From the NCBI RefSeq assembly GCF_021728295.1, contig NZ_JAKJXE010000001.1:1-64000 (forward strand): DNA of 64,000 nucleotides, given 5' to 3'. Shown here piece by piece: positions 16,582 through 25,544 of the stretch. A program made the translations under genes and the position numbers. Position 1 is the first letter of the stretch. The number at the start of each line of letters is the position of its first letter. Under the pieces are notes generated by a model. It was not told the origin of the DNA. It did not search any database and worked only from the letters and a program-made list of their open reading frames with translations. The DNA is from Pseudomonas petrae (GTDB lineage: Bacteria > Pseudomonadota > Gammaproteobacteria > Pseudomonadales > Pseudomonadaceae).

Positions 16582-17904
16582 ATGCCCATCCCTTACCTGA
16601 CCAGGCTACGACGACCCTCGGCGGTCCTGTTGCTGGGCTTGTTGATCAGTTGCATCACGCGGGCTGACGAAGCGTTCATCATCGGCGTCGACACGCACTT
16701 GATGAACAAACCCAGCACCTCCGCCCGCGCGTTGCAGCTGCTGAAAGCGGCGGGTGTCGACTCGGTGCGCGACGATGCCTATTGGTCCAGCGCCGAGCCC
16801 CGGCGAGGGATGTTGAAGATCGAGCCTTCGTGGCAGTCGTTCCTGAGCGCCGCCCAGGAACACCGTTTGCGACCGCTGTTGGTGCTGGGCTACGGCAACC
16901 CGTTTTACGAGAACTACGCCAAACCGCGGAAACCCTCGGTGCGCGACGCTTACGGCAACTACGTCAGCTTCGTCACCCGCCAGCTCACCGACAGCGTGGA
17001 CTTCTACGAGATCTGGAACGAGTGGGACAAGGAAAACCCGGTCGATCCGGAGTTCGCCAGGGACTACAGCATCCTGATCGAGCAAACCGCCAAGCGCATT
17101 CGCGCCAACCAGCGGCCGATGGTGATTCTGGCCGGCGCCGTGACCAGCCAGGGCATGGACCTGGGGTTTGCCGATCGGCTGGTGGAATCGGGGGTACTCA
17201 ACCATGTCGACGGGCTGTCGCTTCATCCGTACGTGTATTGCCGTTCGGATGAGCGCAACACTCCGGAGAACTGGATTGCCTGGCTGCGGCGGATCAGCGA
17301 GGACCTGAAGGACAAGAACCGCAACAAAGGGCCGGTGCCGCTGTACCTCACCGAAATGGGCTGGCCCAGTAACGACGGGCGCTGCGGCGGTGATGAGAAG
17401 ACCCAGGCGGCGTTCCTGGCGCGCAGTTTCTTTCTGGCGCAGACGATGCCCAACATCAAAGGCATGTGGTGGAACGGCCTGCTCAACGACGGGCCCGACG
17501 GCACTGACCCGGAGCAGAACTTCGGCCTGCTCAATCAGGACCTGAGCGTCAAGCAGGCGTACCTGACGCTGAAGGCCATCAGCCCGACGCTGCATGAATT
17601 CCGTTACGACGCTGAAAAGAGTCGGGAAATCGACTCGCAATACCTGCTGCGGTTCGCCAAGGGTTCGGAGCAGATCATGGTTGCCTGGACCGCCGGGCTG
17701 CCGCGATCGATCAAGGTCGACGCCAGCAGCGTGTTGCGCGGCAACGTGCAATACATCGACACCCGCCGGCCGCAACGCGGGCTGGTCGACAGCGGTATCC
17801 CGTGGAACTGCAACGACGGGCGTTGCTCGGCGCAAGTGCCGATCGATGACTTCCCGAAAATAATAAGCCTGGGCACACGCCCGGCACTGTTTGCCTTGCC
17901 CTGA
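16582..17904 (+). CDS. secreted PslG-like glycoside hydrolase (GH39-type)
   Basis: A 440-residue protein with a Sec signal peptide (cleavage likely after TRA near residue 29), so periplasmic. The (beta/alpha)8 hydrolase has the acid/base Glu147 in FYEIWNEWDKEN and the nucleophile Glu258 in YLTEMGWPS, 111 residues apart, the same spacing as Glu165/Glu276 of P. aeruginosa PslG (442 residues). PslG trims polysaccharide on its way out and supports Psl assembly. ATG 16582 has a weak ribosome site; the 133-bp gap upstream holds no gene. It would cut or edit this polymer in the periplasm. Confidence 0.88.
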   Translation: MPIPYLTRLRRPSAVLLLGLLISCITRADEAFIIGVDTHLMNKPSTSARALQLLKAAGVDSVRDDAYWSSAEPRRGMLKIEPSWQSFLSAAQEHRLRPLLVLGYGNPFYENYAKPRKPSVRDAYGNYVSFVTRQLTDSVDFYEIWNEWDKENPVDPEFARDYSILIEQTAKRIRANQRPMVILAGAVTSQGMDLGFADRLVESGVLNHVDGLSLHPYVYCRSDERNTPENWIAWLRRISEDLKDKNRNKGPVPLYLTEMGWPSNDGRCGGDEKTQAAFLARSFFLAQTMPNIKGMWWNGLLNDGPDGTDPEQNFGLLNQDLSVKQAYLTLKAISPTLHEFRYDAEKSREIDSQYLLRFAKGSEQIMVAWTAGLPRSIKVDASSVLRGNVQYIDTRRPQRGLVDSGIPWNCNDGRCSAQVPIDDFPKIISLGTRPALFALP

Positions 17905-17951
17905 ATTCTGCCTTTTTTATTCCGGCCCGCCTTTCGAGCGCCCCTTCATTC

Positions 17952-17967
17952 AGGGCGCTGACGCCCT
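17952..17967 (+). other. small hairpin between hydrolase and glycosyltransferase genes
   Basis: AGGGCG-CTGA-CGCCCT forms a perfect 6-bp stem with a tetraloop. The partner sequence CAGGGCGCTTACG follows 22 bp later. No T-run follows, so it is probably an RNA-processing or attenuation element at most. Confidence 0.3.
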
Positions 17968-18031
17968 CTTCACTCAGGGCGCTTACGGCTCCTGCGCACG
18001 ACCCCTTTATCTCTTCTACAGGTCGACCACA

Positions 18032-19153
18032 ATGATTGTGATCAATGCACGTTTTCTGACCCAGGAATTGCGTGGCGTTCAACGCTTCGCCGAACAGATC
18101 TGCCTGGCCCTCAAGCAACTGCGCGACGACGTGGTGTTCGTTGCTCCCCACGGCATTCAGATGCACGAAAGCGCCAGGGCCCTCGACGTGAAATGCATCG
18201 GCAGCCACAGCGGCCACCTGTGGGAACAACTGGACCTGCCGCTGTACCTGCGCCGTCAGGGCAACCCGCTGCTGATTTCCCTGTGCAGCACCGCGCCGCT
18301 GTTGTACGGCAATCAGATCGCGACCCATCACGACGTCACCTATGTGCGTCATCCGGAAAGCTACACGCGCACGTTCCGCCTGCTCTACCGGACCATGACG
18401 CCGATCATGCTGTCGCGGATCAAGTCGCTGCTGACGGTGAGTGCCTTCTCCAAGGGTGAGATCTCGCAGTTCTACAGATTCCCGGAAAAGAAAATCTTCG
18501 TGGTGCCCAACGCCGTAAGCGGTGCGTTTCAACCAGGCCCGCCCCTTAAAAAGCAACGGGACTACCTGCTGGCGGTGTCTTCGCCCAGCGCGCACAAAAA
18601 TTTCAGCCGGATGATTCAGGCGTTCCTGCTGCTGCGCGGCCACGATGATCTGCAATTGCGCATCGTCGGTGGCGCCAGCGGGATCTTCAGCGACGACAAC
18701 CTGCAACGCCTGGCCAGTCGTGACCCGCGCATCCGCTTTCTGGGTCGCCTGAGCGATGACGAACTGATCAGCCAGTACCAGGGCGCAACGGCCTTTGTGT
18801 TTCCGTCGCTGTATGAAGGCTTCGGCATTCCCCCCCTGGAAGCTCAGGCGTGTGGTTGCCCGGTGCTGGCGGCGAACGCAGCGTCGATTCCCGAAGTGCT
18901 GCAAGCCAGCGCGCTGTATTTCGACCCGCTGGACGTGTGCCACATGGCCGCAGCCATGGAACGCATTCTGACGGACATGCCGCTGCGCCAGTCGCTGCGC
19001 CGACGCGGACTGAACAACGTGGCGCGGTTTTCCTGGGAGGAATCGGCACGACAGGTTTCTCAACGCATCGACGCGCTGCTGAGTCCGGCCAGAGACCGGC
19101 GCAGCAGCCAGGGCAGCGATGCCCTGGGTCGCGAATCTTCCAGCAAGCTCTGA
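18032..19153 (+). CDS. glycosyltransferase family 4
   Basis: A 373-residue GT-B enzyme. The N-terminus INARFLTQELRGVQRFAEQI is typical of mannosyl-/rhamnosyltransferases of the WbcX type, and the donor site has EGFGIPPLEAQACGCPVLAA with the E-x7-E pair. ATG 18032 follows AGGT. The frame is open 141 bp further upstream over the hydrolase stop, but that part is compositionally unlike protein. It acts on the lipid-linked repeat unit at the inner membrane. Confidence 0.9.
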   Translation: MIVINARFLTQELRGVQRFAEQICLALKQLRDDVVFVAPHGIQMHESARALDVKCIGSHSGHLWEQLDLPLYLRRQGNPLLISLCSTAPLLYGNQIATHHDVTYVRHPESYTRTFRLLYRTMTPIMLSRIKSLLTVSAFSKGEISQFYRFPEKKIFVVPNAVSGAFQPGPPLKKQRDYLLAVSSPSAHKNFSRMIQAFLLLRGHDDLQLRIVGGASGIFSDDNLQRLASRDPRIRFLGRLSDDELISQYQGATAFVFPSLYEGFGIPPLEAQACGCPVLAANAASIPEVLQASALYFDPLDVCHMAAAMERILTDMPLRQSLRRRGLNNVARFSWEESARQVSQRIDALLSPARDRRSSQGSDALGRESSSKL

Positions 19154-19162
19154 GGCACTGCC

Positions 19163-20203
19163 ATGAAACGCCTTGCCTATCTCGACGCGTTGCGCGGCAT
19201 CGCCGCCTTGATGGTGGTCTTCACCCATTTGTACGCACCGGTCATCGGTCACGTCTGGGTGCTGGATTACCTGATCGACCCCGGCAAGTTAGGGGTGCTG
19301 TGGTTTTTCATGATCAGCGGCGTAGTGATTCCCTACAGCCTCAAGCCGGTGCCCGACGGCGCCCGACGCTTTCTGATCTCACGCTTCATGCGCTTGTACC
19401 CGGCCTACTGGCTGTCACTGGTGCTGTTTGTGCTGATGCTTCAGTTGACCGGCGCGCCGCTGCCGTCCTGGCCGCAGATCGTCGCCAACCTGACGATGGT
19501 GCAAGCGGCGCTGGGCGTCGACGACGTGGTCGGCCTGTACTGGACGCTGTTCATCGAACTGGTGTTCTACGGCCTGTGCCTGGCGTTGTTCATTGCCGGC
19601 AAGCTGTACGACCTGGCCTTCCGGGCCCGCTGTTCACTGGTGTTTCTGCTCGCCGCGCTGGCGATGGGCATTGCCCGCGCGCTGACCGAACACAAACTGC
19701 CGGTGGCGCTGCCCCTGGCGTTGTCGCTGATGTTCTTCGGCTCGGTGTGGCGCCAGTGGTTGCTGGCCGAGCACAGCGCGGCGCTGACGCGGAACCTGAA
19801 AATGCTGTTTGTTGCCTTCGCCGTGCTACTGCCGCCAACGCTGATCATGGCCTACAGCAAAGACATGGGCACCGGCGAAACCTGGGGCCGTTACTGCTTC
19901 ACCTACGCCGTGGCCATCGTCAGCTTCGTGCTGCTGACCCGCAGTGTGCGTCTGAACCACCCCGCGCTGGTCTGGCTGGGCGCAGTGAGTTACTCGCTGT
20001 ACCTGCTGCACCCGTCGATGGGCATGCTCAGCCAATGCCTGCTGCGCGGGACCGACGCACCGGGCCTGCTGGTGGCGCTGGTCGCGACGGTGCTGACCCT
20101 GGGCGCCGCCCATCTGTGCTTTCGCTACATCGAACACCCTTTCATCCAGCTCGGAAAACGCCTCAATAACCGCAAAGCCGAGACGCAGCCTGTCAGCGTC
20201 TGA
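19163..20203 (+). CDS. acyltransferase family 3 (OafA type) membrane protein
   Basis: A 346-residue protein with about ten membrane helices. It opens with LAYLDALRGIAALMVVFTH, the Acyl_transf_3 signature containing the Arg and His needed for O-acyl transfer. Such proteins put acetyl or other acyl groups on polysaccharides from a cytosolic donor. It starts nine bases after the preceding stop. It should not be mistaken for the missing Wzy polymerase: the N-terminal motif is decisive. Confidence 0.9.
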   Translation: MKRLAYLDALRGIAALMVVFTHLYAPVIGHVWVLDYLIDPGKLGVLWFFMISGVVIPYSLKPVPDGARRFLISRFMRLYPAYWLSLVLFVLMLQLTGAPLPSWPQIVANLTMVQAALGVDDVVGLYWTLFIELVFYGLCLALFIAGKLYDLAFRARCSLVFLLAALAMGIARALTEHKLPVALPLALSLMFFGSVWRQWLLAEHSAALTRNLKMLFVAFAVLLPPTLIMAYSKDMGTGETWGRYCFTYAVAIVSFVLLTRSVRLNHPALVWLGAVSYSLYLLHPSMGMLSQCLLRGTDAPGLLVALVATVLTLGAAHLCFRYIEHPFIQLGKRLNNRKAETQPVSV

Positions 20204-20298
20204 TTGAGCGCCTGCGCACATGGAAAGGCATGGGATGGCCCGCGCGAGCTTCGCTCGACGTGCCGGGCGTCCCTCAGCCGTTAATGCAGAGAATTCCA

Positions 20299-21522
20299 AT
20301 GAAAATTGCAATCGTCCACGACTGGTTGGTGACATACGCCGGTGCCGAAAGGGTTTTGGCATCGCTGATCAACATCTGGCCCGAGGCGGATCTGTTCTCC
20401 GTCATCGATTTCCTCAGCGACCAGGACCGCGCCCAACTGGGCGGCAAGGTCGCGAAGACCACGTTCATCCAGCGCCTGCCCAAGGCCAAGACCAAGTACC
20501 AGCGGTACCTGCCGCTGATGCCGATGGCCATCGAACAACTGGACCTGTCCGGTTACGACCTGATCATCAGCAGCAGCCACGCCGTGGCCAAAGGCGTCCT
20601 GTGCGGCCCGGACCAGTTGCACGTCAGCTACGTGCACTCGCCGATCCGCTACGCCTGGGACCTGCAGCATCAGTACCTCAAAGAGGCGAACCTGAGCACC
20701 GGCCTGAGAGGCAAAGTGGCGCGGATGATCCTGCATTACATGCGCATGTGGGATCAGCGCACCGCCGCGGGCGTCGATGACTTCATCGCCAACTCGCACT
20801 TTATCGGCGCGCGTATCACCAAGGCCTACCGTCGCGAATCCACGGTGATCTACCCGCCGGTGGACACCCGAGGGTTCGCGCTGCAGGAACATAAGCAGGA
20901 TTACTATTTCACCGCCTCGCGCATGGTCCCGTACAAGCGCATGCCGATGATCATCGAAGCCTTTGCGGCGATGCCGAACAAGCGTCTGGTGGTGATCGGC
21001 GACGGTCCGGAAATGGAAAAGGCCAAGGCCGCTGCGGCCAACGCGCCGAACGTCACGCTGCTGGGTTATCAGCCGTTCGCGGTGTTGCAGGAACACATGA
21101 GCAACGCCAGGGCGTTCGTGTTTGCCGCCGAAGAGGATTTCGGCATCAGCCCGGTGGAAGCCCAGGCCTGCGGCACGCCGGTCATCGCGTTCGCCAAGGG
21201 TGGCGTGGTCGAAACGGTCTGCGGCCTGGATCACCCCCAGCCGACCGGCGTGCTCTACCCGGAGCAGAGCGTGGCGTCACTGATGGCCGCCATCGAGACG
21301 TTCGAGATCAACGGTTCACGCATCACCGCGCAAGCCTGCCGGAACAATGCCGAGCGCTTCAGCGAAGCCCGCTTCGAACTGGAAATGCGCCAGTTCGTCG
21401 AGACCCGTCTGACGGCTGCCCGTCAAAGCCGCCAGCCTGCGCACACCCGGCCGATCCAGATCGCGCCGACGCTGGTCAGCAGCGACCTCTCCGCCCGCGT
21501 TGTTCCGATCAAATCCGTCTGA
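20299..21522 (+). CDS. glycosyltransferase family 4 (mannosyltransferase-like)
   Basis: A 407-residue GT-B enzyme with KIAIVHDWLVTYAGAERVL at its start, the pattern of the WbaZ/PslF-like group, HVSYVHSPIRYAWD in the acceptor domain, and EEDFGISPVEAQACGTPVIA as the donor E-x7-E site. ATG 20299 was chosen because homology begins at MKIAIV; an open frame runs 69 bp further upstream. The next gene's start lies 13 bases after its stop. Confidence 0.9.
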   Translation: MKIAIVHDWLVTYAGAERVLASLINIWPEADLFSVIDFLSDQDRAQLGGKVAKTTFIQRLPKAKTKYQRYLPLMPMAIEQLDLSGYDLIISSSHAVAKGVLCGPDQLHVSYVHSPIRYAWDLQHQYLKEANLSTGLRGKVARMILHYMRMWDQRTAAGVDDFIANSHFIGARITKAYRRESTVIYPPVDTRGFALQEHKQDYYFTASRMVPYKRMPMIIEAFAAMPNKRLVVIGDGPEMEKAKAAAANAPNVTLLGYQPFAVLQEHMSNARAFVFAAEEDFGISPVEAQACGTPVIAFAKGGVVETVCGLDHPQPTGVLYPEQSVASLMAAIETFEINGSRITAQACRNNAERFSEARFELEMRQFVETRLTAARQSRQPAHTRPIQIAPTLVSSDLSARVVPIKSV

Positions 21523-21535
21523 GCGAGCCCAGCAT

Positions 21536-22948
21536 ATGCGCACACCATTAAGGGGCATCCTGCATGCCCATTCATCGTCGCTGTCCGTCGCTCATCGGTT
21601 GCTCGATCTGGCGGTCATCGCGGTCGGCGGTTACGGCGTCAACCTGCTCACCGGCACGTCGATGAGCAGCGAAGTCTGGATGCAGATTCTGCTGGCAGCG
21701 GTGGCCTTTCACTGGCTGGCCGAATACCACCAACTGTATGGCTCGTGGCGTGGCGAGCGCATTTTGCGCGAGCTGCTGAGGGTCGCCAATTACTGGGGCC
21801 TGGCCTTCGTGCTGCTGCTGTTTGTCGATTACCTGCTGTTGCAGCCCGACGATCTGGCGGACAACAGTCAGATGGCCTGGTTTGCCGCCGTATTGCTGAC
21901 GTTGTGTGGCTATCGTCTGGCGATTCGCAGCGTGTTGCACACCTTGCGCGCCCAGGGCTTCAACACCCGGCGCGTGGCAATCGTCGGCACCGGTCATTGC
22001 GGCGAACGCCTGGCGATGTCCATCGAACGCGCGCCGTGGATGGGCTTGAACCTGCTGGGCTTTTATGACGAAGCGCCGCAGCAGATCGACCTGGCGCGCA
22101 TCGGTCGGCGCATTCCGGTGCTGGGCGATCTGGATCAACTGATCCAGGACGCCCGCGACGGCAAGATCGACAAGGTGTACATCACCCTCGAACTCGGCGC
22201 ACAGGCGCGTTTGCAGGAACTGATCAAAGGCTTGAGCGACACCACCGCGTCGGTCTACGTGATCCCGGATGTGTTCATGTTCGAGCTGCTGCACGCCCGC
22301 AGCGAAAGCATCAACGGCCTGCCAAGCATCAGCATTTTCGACTCGCCCATGGACGGCGCCTGGAGCGTGGTCAAGCGTCTGGAAGACATCGTGCTGTCGA
22401 GCATCATTCTGACGATGATCGCCCTGCCGCTGATGCTGATCTCCCTGGCGATCAAGCTCACCTCCCCAGGCCCGGTGCTGTTCCGTCAACGCCGTTACGG
22501 CCTGGACGGGCGGCCGATCATGGTCTGGAAATTCCGCAGCATGAGCGTGCAGGAAAACGGCGCCGTGGTGACCCAGGCCACGCGCAATGACAGCCGCATC
22601 ACGCCGCTGGGCGCGTTTCTGCGTCGTACCTCGCTGGACGAACTGCCGCAGTTCTTCAACGTACTGCGCGGCGAGATGTCCGTCGTCGGCCCGCGCCCCC
22701 ACGCCGTTGCGCACAACGAGCAGTACCGCAAGCAGGTATCGGGTTACATGCTGCGGCACAAGGTCAAGCCGGGCATCACCGGCTGGGCACAGATCAACGG
22801 CTGGCGCGGCGAAACCGACACGCTGGACAAGATGCAGAAACGCGTTGAATTCGACCTGCAGTACATCGAGCACTGGTCGGTCTGGCTGGACCTGAAAATC
22901 ATCCTGCTGACGCTCTTCAAAGGCTTCGTCAACAAGAACGCCTTCTAA
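21536..22948 (+). CDS. undecaprenyl-phosphate sugar phosphotransferase (WcaJ/PslA type)
   Basis: A 470-residue initiating enzyme that loads the first sugar phosphate on undecaprenyl phosphate. It has four predicted N-terminal membrane helices (about 18-130), a CoA-binding-like Rossmann domain (about 140-260, VAIVGTGHCGERLA) and the C-terminal bacterial sugar transferase domain with a re-entrant hydrophobic helix (about 285-310), KFRSM, RTSLDELPQFFNVLRGEMS, VGPRPH and KPGITGWAQINGWRGET. The full-length three-part layout matches polyisoprenyl-P glucose/galactose phosphotransferases. ATG 21536 is used; an in-frame TTG at 21500 overlaps the upstream gene. Confidence 0.95.
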   Translation: MRTPLRGILHAHSSSLSVAHRLLDLAVIAVGGYGVNLLTGTSMSSEVWMQILLAAVAFHWLAEYHQLYGSWRGERILRELLRVANYWGLAFVLLLFVDYLLLQPDDLADNSQMAWFAAVLLTLCGYRLAIRSVLHTLRAQGFNTRRVAIVGTGHCGERLAMSIERAPWMGLNLLGFYDEAPQQIDLARIGRRIPVLGDLDQLIQDARDGKIDKVYITLELGAQARLQELIKGLSDTTASVYVIPDVFMFELLHARSESINGLPSISIFDSPMDGAWSVVKRLEDIVLSSIILTMIALPLMLISLAIKLTSPGPVLFRQRRYGLDGRPIMVWKFRSMSVQENGAVVTQATRNDSRITPLGAFLRRTSLDELPQFFNVLRGEMSVVGPRPHAVAHNEQYRKQVSGYMLRHKVKPGITGWAQINGWRGETDTLDKMQKRVEFDLQYIEHWSVWLDLKIILLTLFKGFVNKNAF

Positions 22949-23113
22949 AAAAACATCTGCCCATAACAACAAACATGGCCATGGGCTAGTAAGCTCGGCG
23001 GGAGGTGAACGGGTGCATGAGCGAATGTGATCCGATGTTCGGTGTAAGTAAGGGATGCAAAGAAATCACTGCGGTGCCAGTACGCACCTATTAGGATTAG
23101 AAGGAACATTCAT
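22949..23113 (+). other. intergenic region before the export channel gene
   Basis: GCCCAT and ATGGGC (about 22960-22987) can pair, but no T-run follows. No ops copy, and no clear promoter, is visible. The last gene may have some independent expression from here. Confidence 0.3.
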
Positions 23114-24196
23114 ATGAAAGTAACGTTAGCGGTCGTGCTGCTTTCCAGTCTGGTGTTGCAAGGCTGCGCATTCGCCCCCGGTCAATACATGTCTTACAGC
23201 GATGTCACCGACAAAGACCCCGACGGTCCCCAGGTCACGCTGATCAACATCACCCCCGCCACCCTTGCGCAGCAGCAGAAGACGGCGGACGCAGCGGCCA
23301 AACCGCTGCCCCCGGAACTGCTGAGCTACAAGACGCCTGAATACGTCGTCGGCCCGGGCGACGCCTTGCTGGTGACCGTTTTCGAACACCCTGAACTGAC
23401 CGCGCCCGGCTCCCAGGAACAACTGGACGCCAACAGCCGCGAAGTGCTGAACGACGGCACCGTGTTCTTCCCGTACGTGGGCCGCATTCAGGCCGCCGGC
23501 AAGACTGTTTCGCAGATCCGCGACCAACTGCGCATGGGTCTGGCGCCGCAATACACCGAAGTGAAAGTCGATGTCAAAGTGCTGCGTTACAACAGCCAGC
23601 GCGTCCTGCTCTCGGGTGCCTTCAAATCGGCAGGCCCGCAACCGATCACCAATATTCCGCTGAGCCTGGTTCAGGCCATCAGCCAGGCCGGTCTTGATTC
23701 GACCGACGCCAACCTCGCCGGCCTGACCCTGCGTCGCGACGGCAAGGATTACGTGATCGACGTTGACTCGCTGAACCGCAAAGACTCGCAGATCAGCAAG
23801 ATCTTCCTGAAAGACGGCGACTACCTGCACCTCAACAGCAACTCCAAGAACAAGATCTACGTGCTGGGCGAAGTTCAGCGCCCGCAAGTGATCTCGTTCA
23901 GCACCACCAGCGTGACCTTGCTGGAAGCGCTCGGCACCTCTGGCGGCCTGAGCCCTGACGCAGCCGATGGCGATGCGGTGTATGTGATTCGTGCGCAAGA
24001 CGCCACCCACGGTGCGACGGTTTATCACCTGGCGGCGAAGAAGCCGACCAGTTATGCGCTGGCAAAAGGCTTTGAGCTGGCGGCCCAGGACGTGGTGTTT
24101 GTCGGCCCGGCCAACATCACCCGCTGGAGCCGTTACGTGAGCCAGTTGCTGGGCTCGAACAACATCATCCAGACGGGTGCGATGTTCAGGAATTGA
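23114..24196 (+). CDS. Wza-type outer-membrane polysaccharide export lipoprotein
   Basis: A 360-residue lipoprotein: signal peptide with lipobox LQGC and lipidated Cys18. A Poly_export (PES) domain follows (about 75-165, EYVVGPGDALLVTVFEHPEL), then SLBB-like repeats (about 170-330, VLLSGAFKSAGPQPITNIP and IYVLGEVQRPQVISF). The C-terminal amphipathic helix (SRYVSQLLGSNNIIQTG) should line the outer-membrane pore as in Wza. AGAAGGA precedes the start. As the last gene before a strong terminator it closes the cluster and partners the Wzc kinase. Confidence 0.95.
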   Translation: MKVTLAVVLLSSLVLQGCAFAPGQYMSYSDVTDKDPDGPQVTLINITPATLAQQQKTADAAAKPLPPELLSYKTPEYVVGPGDALLVTVFEHPELTAPGSQEQLDANSREVLNDGTVFFPYVGRIQAAGKTVSQIRDQLRMGLAPQYTEVKVDVKVLRYNSQRVLLSGAFKSAGPQPITNIPLSLVQAISQAGLDSTDANLAGLTLRRDGKDYVIDVDSLNRKDSQISKIFLKDGDYLHLNSNSKNKIYVLGEVQRPQVISFSTTSVTLLEALGTSGGLSPDAADGDAVYVIRAQDATHGATVYHLAAKKPTSYALAKGFELAAQDVVFVGPANITRWSRYVSQLLGSNNIIQTGAMFRN

Positions 24197-24258
24197 TCGG
24201 ACAGGCAGCTTCAAGCGGCGAGTTTGAAGCTTCAAGCTGACAGCAGAGCAACAGGGAA

Positions 24259-24293
24259 ATCCTCGCAGTGGTCCGACTGCGGGGATTTTTTTT
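24259..24293 (+). terminator. intrinsic terminator of the exopolysaccharide operon
   Basis: ATCCTCGCAG and CTGCGGGGAT form a 10-bp stem (one G-T pair) with an 8-base loop, followed by eight T. It lies 63 bp after the export gene stop. Confidence 0.9.
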
Positions 24294-24437
24294 GGGTTTG
24301 ATTTAGTGAAGGAAAGTGTTGCTACGGCAACAGTGGATCAACAGATACGTGCGCCTGGATCAACAGTTTGGGGTGGTTGGCAGGATTGCAGCTGTGGGGG
24401 CTCGCTGGATTGACGGGGGCGGCGGGCGATGGAGATC
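24294..24437. other. non-coding stretch after the exopolysaccharide terminator
   Basis: No gene is seen here. A short hairpin GTTGCTACGGCAAC lies at about 24318-24331. The stretch leads into the sigma54 promoter of the FMN reductase gene. Confidence 0.35.
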
Positions 24438-24438
24438 G

Positions 24439-24455
24439 CTGGCACGCATGCTGCT
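24439..24455 (+). promoter_or_regulatory. sigma54 promoter ahead of the FMN reductase gene
   Basis: CTGGCACGCATGCTGCT has GG at 24441-24442 and GC at 24453-24454, the invariant -24/-12 spacing of RpoN promoters (consensus TGGCACG-N4-TTGC; here CTGC). Start of transcription would be near 24466, 89 nt before the ATG. Sulfonate/sulfone genes of Pseudomonas are known to use sigma54 with SfnR-type activators. Confidence 0.65.
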
Positions 24456-24554
24456 TCAGTACGGGCAAAGGGTCTTCACGCCCATCACTTTCGCGTTAAT
24501 CGCGGCCTGCTCGGTGCCTGGCACCTCGGGTGACTGACCCCAAGGAAATAACAC

Positions 24555-25136
24555 ATGTTGGTAGTCTCGATTTCAGGTAGCCCTTCCACACGGTCGCGCT
24601 CGGGCGTGGTGCTGCAACATGCCGCGCACTGGCTCAAGGGCCATGGCGTGGAAGTGAACAGTGTGCGCATTCAGGATTTCAACGCCGAAGACCTGCTCTA
24701 CGCCCGATTCGACAGCCCGCAGGTGGTGGCTTTCATCGACGCAGTGGCGAAGGCAGACGGCTTGCTGATCGGCACGCCGGTGTACAAGGCGTCGTTTTCG
24801 GGGGCGTTGAAGACGCTGCTCGACCTGCTGCCGGAGCGCTCACTGCACGGCAAAGTGGTCTTGCCGATTGCGACGGGAGGGAGCATTGCGCACATGCTGG
24901 CGGTGGATTACGCGCTCAAACCAGTGCTGTCCGCGCTGAAATGCCAGGAAGTGCTGCACGGGGTCTTCGCCATCGACAGCCAGATCAGCTACGGCGAGAA
25001 CGCGTTGGGCGGTGATCTGGATGAACTGCTGACCCAGCGTCTGCATGACGGTCTGGATCACTTTTTACTGGGCCTTCAACACCGGACCCATGCGCGTCAC
25101 AAGGAAGCGGGCGGGCATTTGAAACTGGCGTTGTAA
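24555..25136 (+). CDS. ssuE: NADPH-dependent FMN reductase (SsuE/MsuE family)
   Basis: A 193-residue flavodoxin-like reductase that supplies FMNH2 to two-component monooxygenases in sulfonate desulfonation. Family features are the N-terminal [14 protein letters not shown] loop for the FMN phosphate, [18 protein letters not shown], and the [24 protein letters not shown] segment near residues 114-138. AAGGA precedes the start. It stands alone here: no monooxygenase or sulfonate ABC transporter follows, so its partner lies elsewhere. It could equally be the MsuE or SfnE paralogue; the upstream sigma54 promoter favours regulation by sulfur limitation through an SfnR-like activator. Confidence 0.88.
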   Translation: MLVVSISGSPSTRSRSGVVLQHAAHWLKGHGVEVNSVRIQDFNAEDLLYARFDSPQVVAFIDAVAKADGLLIGTPVYKASFSGALKTLLDLLPERSLHGKVVLPIATGGSIAHMLAVDYALKPVLSALKCQEVLHGVFAIDSQISYGENALGGDLDELLTQRLHDGLDHFLLGLQHRTHARHKEAGGHLKLAL

Positions 25137-25146
25137 GTTTTCCGAC

Positions 25147-25422
25147 TCACCCCTGACGTGCTTTCGAAGCAACGCTGACTTCGGCGTTCACTTCACCCCG
25201 GTTATCGAACTCGTGGGCGCGTTGCAGTTGTGGCTGCTCCATCAGTTGCGCCTTGCGGGCCTGGAATTCGTCGTAAGACAAGCCGCGACGGTTGAGATCT
25301 TCGAGGGCCAACTGGTGGGTTTCTTCAGCGCTATAGGGACGCAGTTCCGGGTGATTGCCAGCGGCACAACCGGCGAGAACGGAGGCGGAGAGTAACAGGG
25401 AGAGGGCAAGAAGACGGTTCAT
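25147..25422 (-). CDS. small lipoprotein
   Basis: A 91-residue protein with signal peptide and lipobox LAGC, lipidated Cys19. The mature part is charged and probably helical (SAEETHQLALEDLNRRGLSY). GGAGG lies upstream of the ATG at 25422, so a longer frame to 25461 is rejected. It is convergent with ssuE, ending 10 bp away. I recognise no function. Confidence 0.8.
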   Translation of the reverse strand: MNRLLALSLLLSASVLAGCAAGNHPELRPYSAEETHQLALEDLNRRGLSYDEFQARKAQLMEQPQLQRAHEFDNRGEVNAEVSVASKARQG

Positions 25423-25544
25423 TGGGAGCCTCCATTTGGCTCGTTTCTGGAATGAAGCCAAGGCTACGCGCCGGGCCTTTCCAGCAGAAATCAGTCGTCT
25501 TGATAGTGGCTATCGGGTTTGGCGCGCAATTGTGTGTTCCGCGA

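Noticed and set aside
19163..20203. Wzy polymerase
   Set aside because: The N-terminal LDALRGIAALMVVFTH motif shows an OafA-type acyltransferase.
24316..24537. 73-codon frame before ssuE
   Set aside because: It covers the sigma54 promoter and has no ribosome site.
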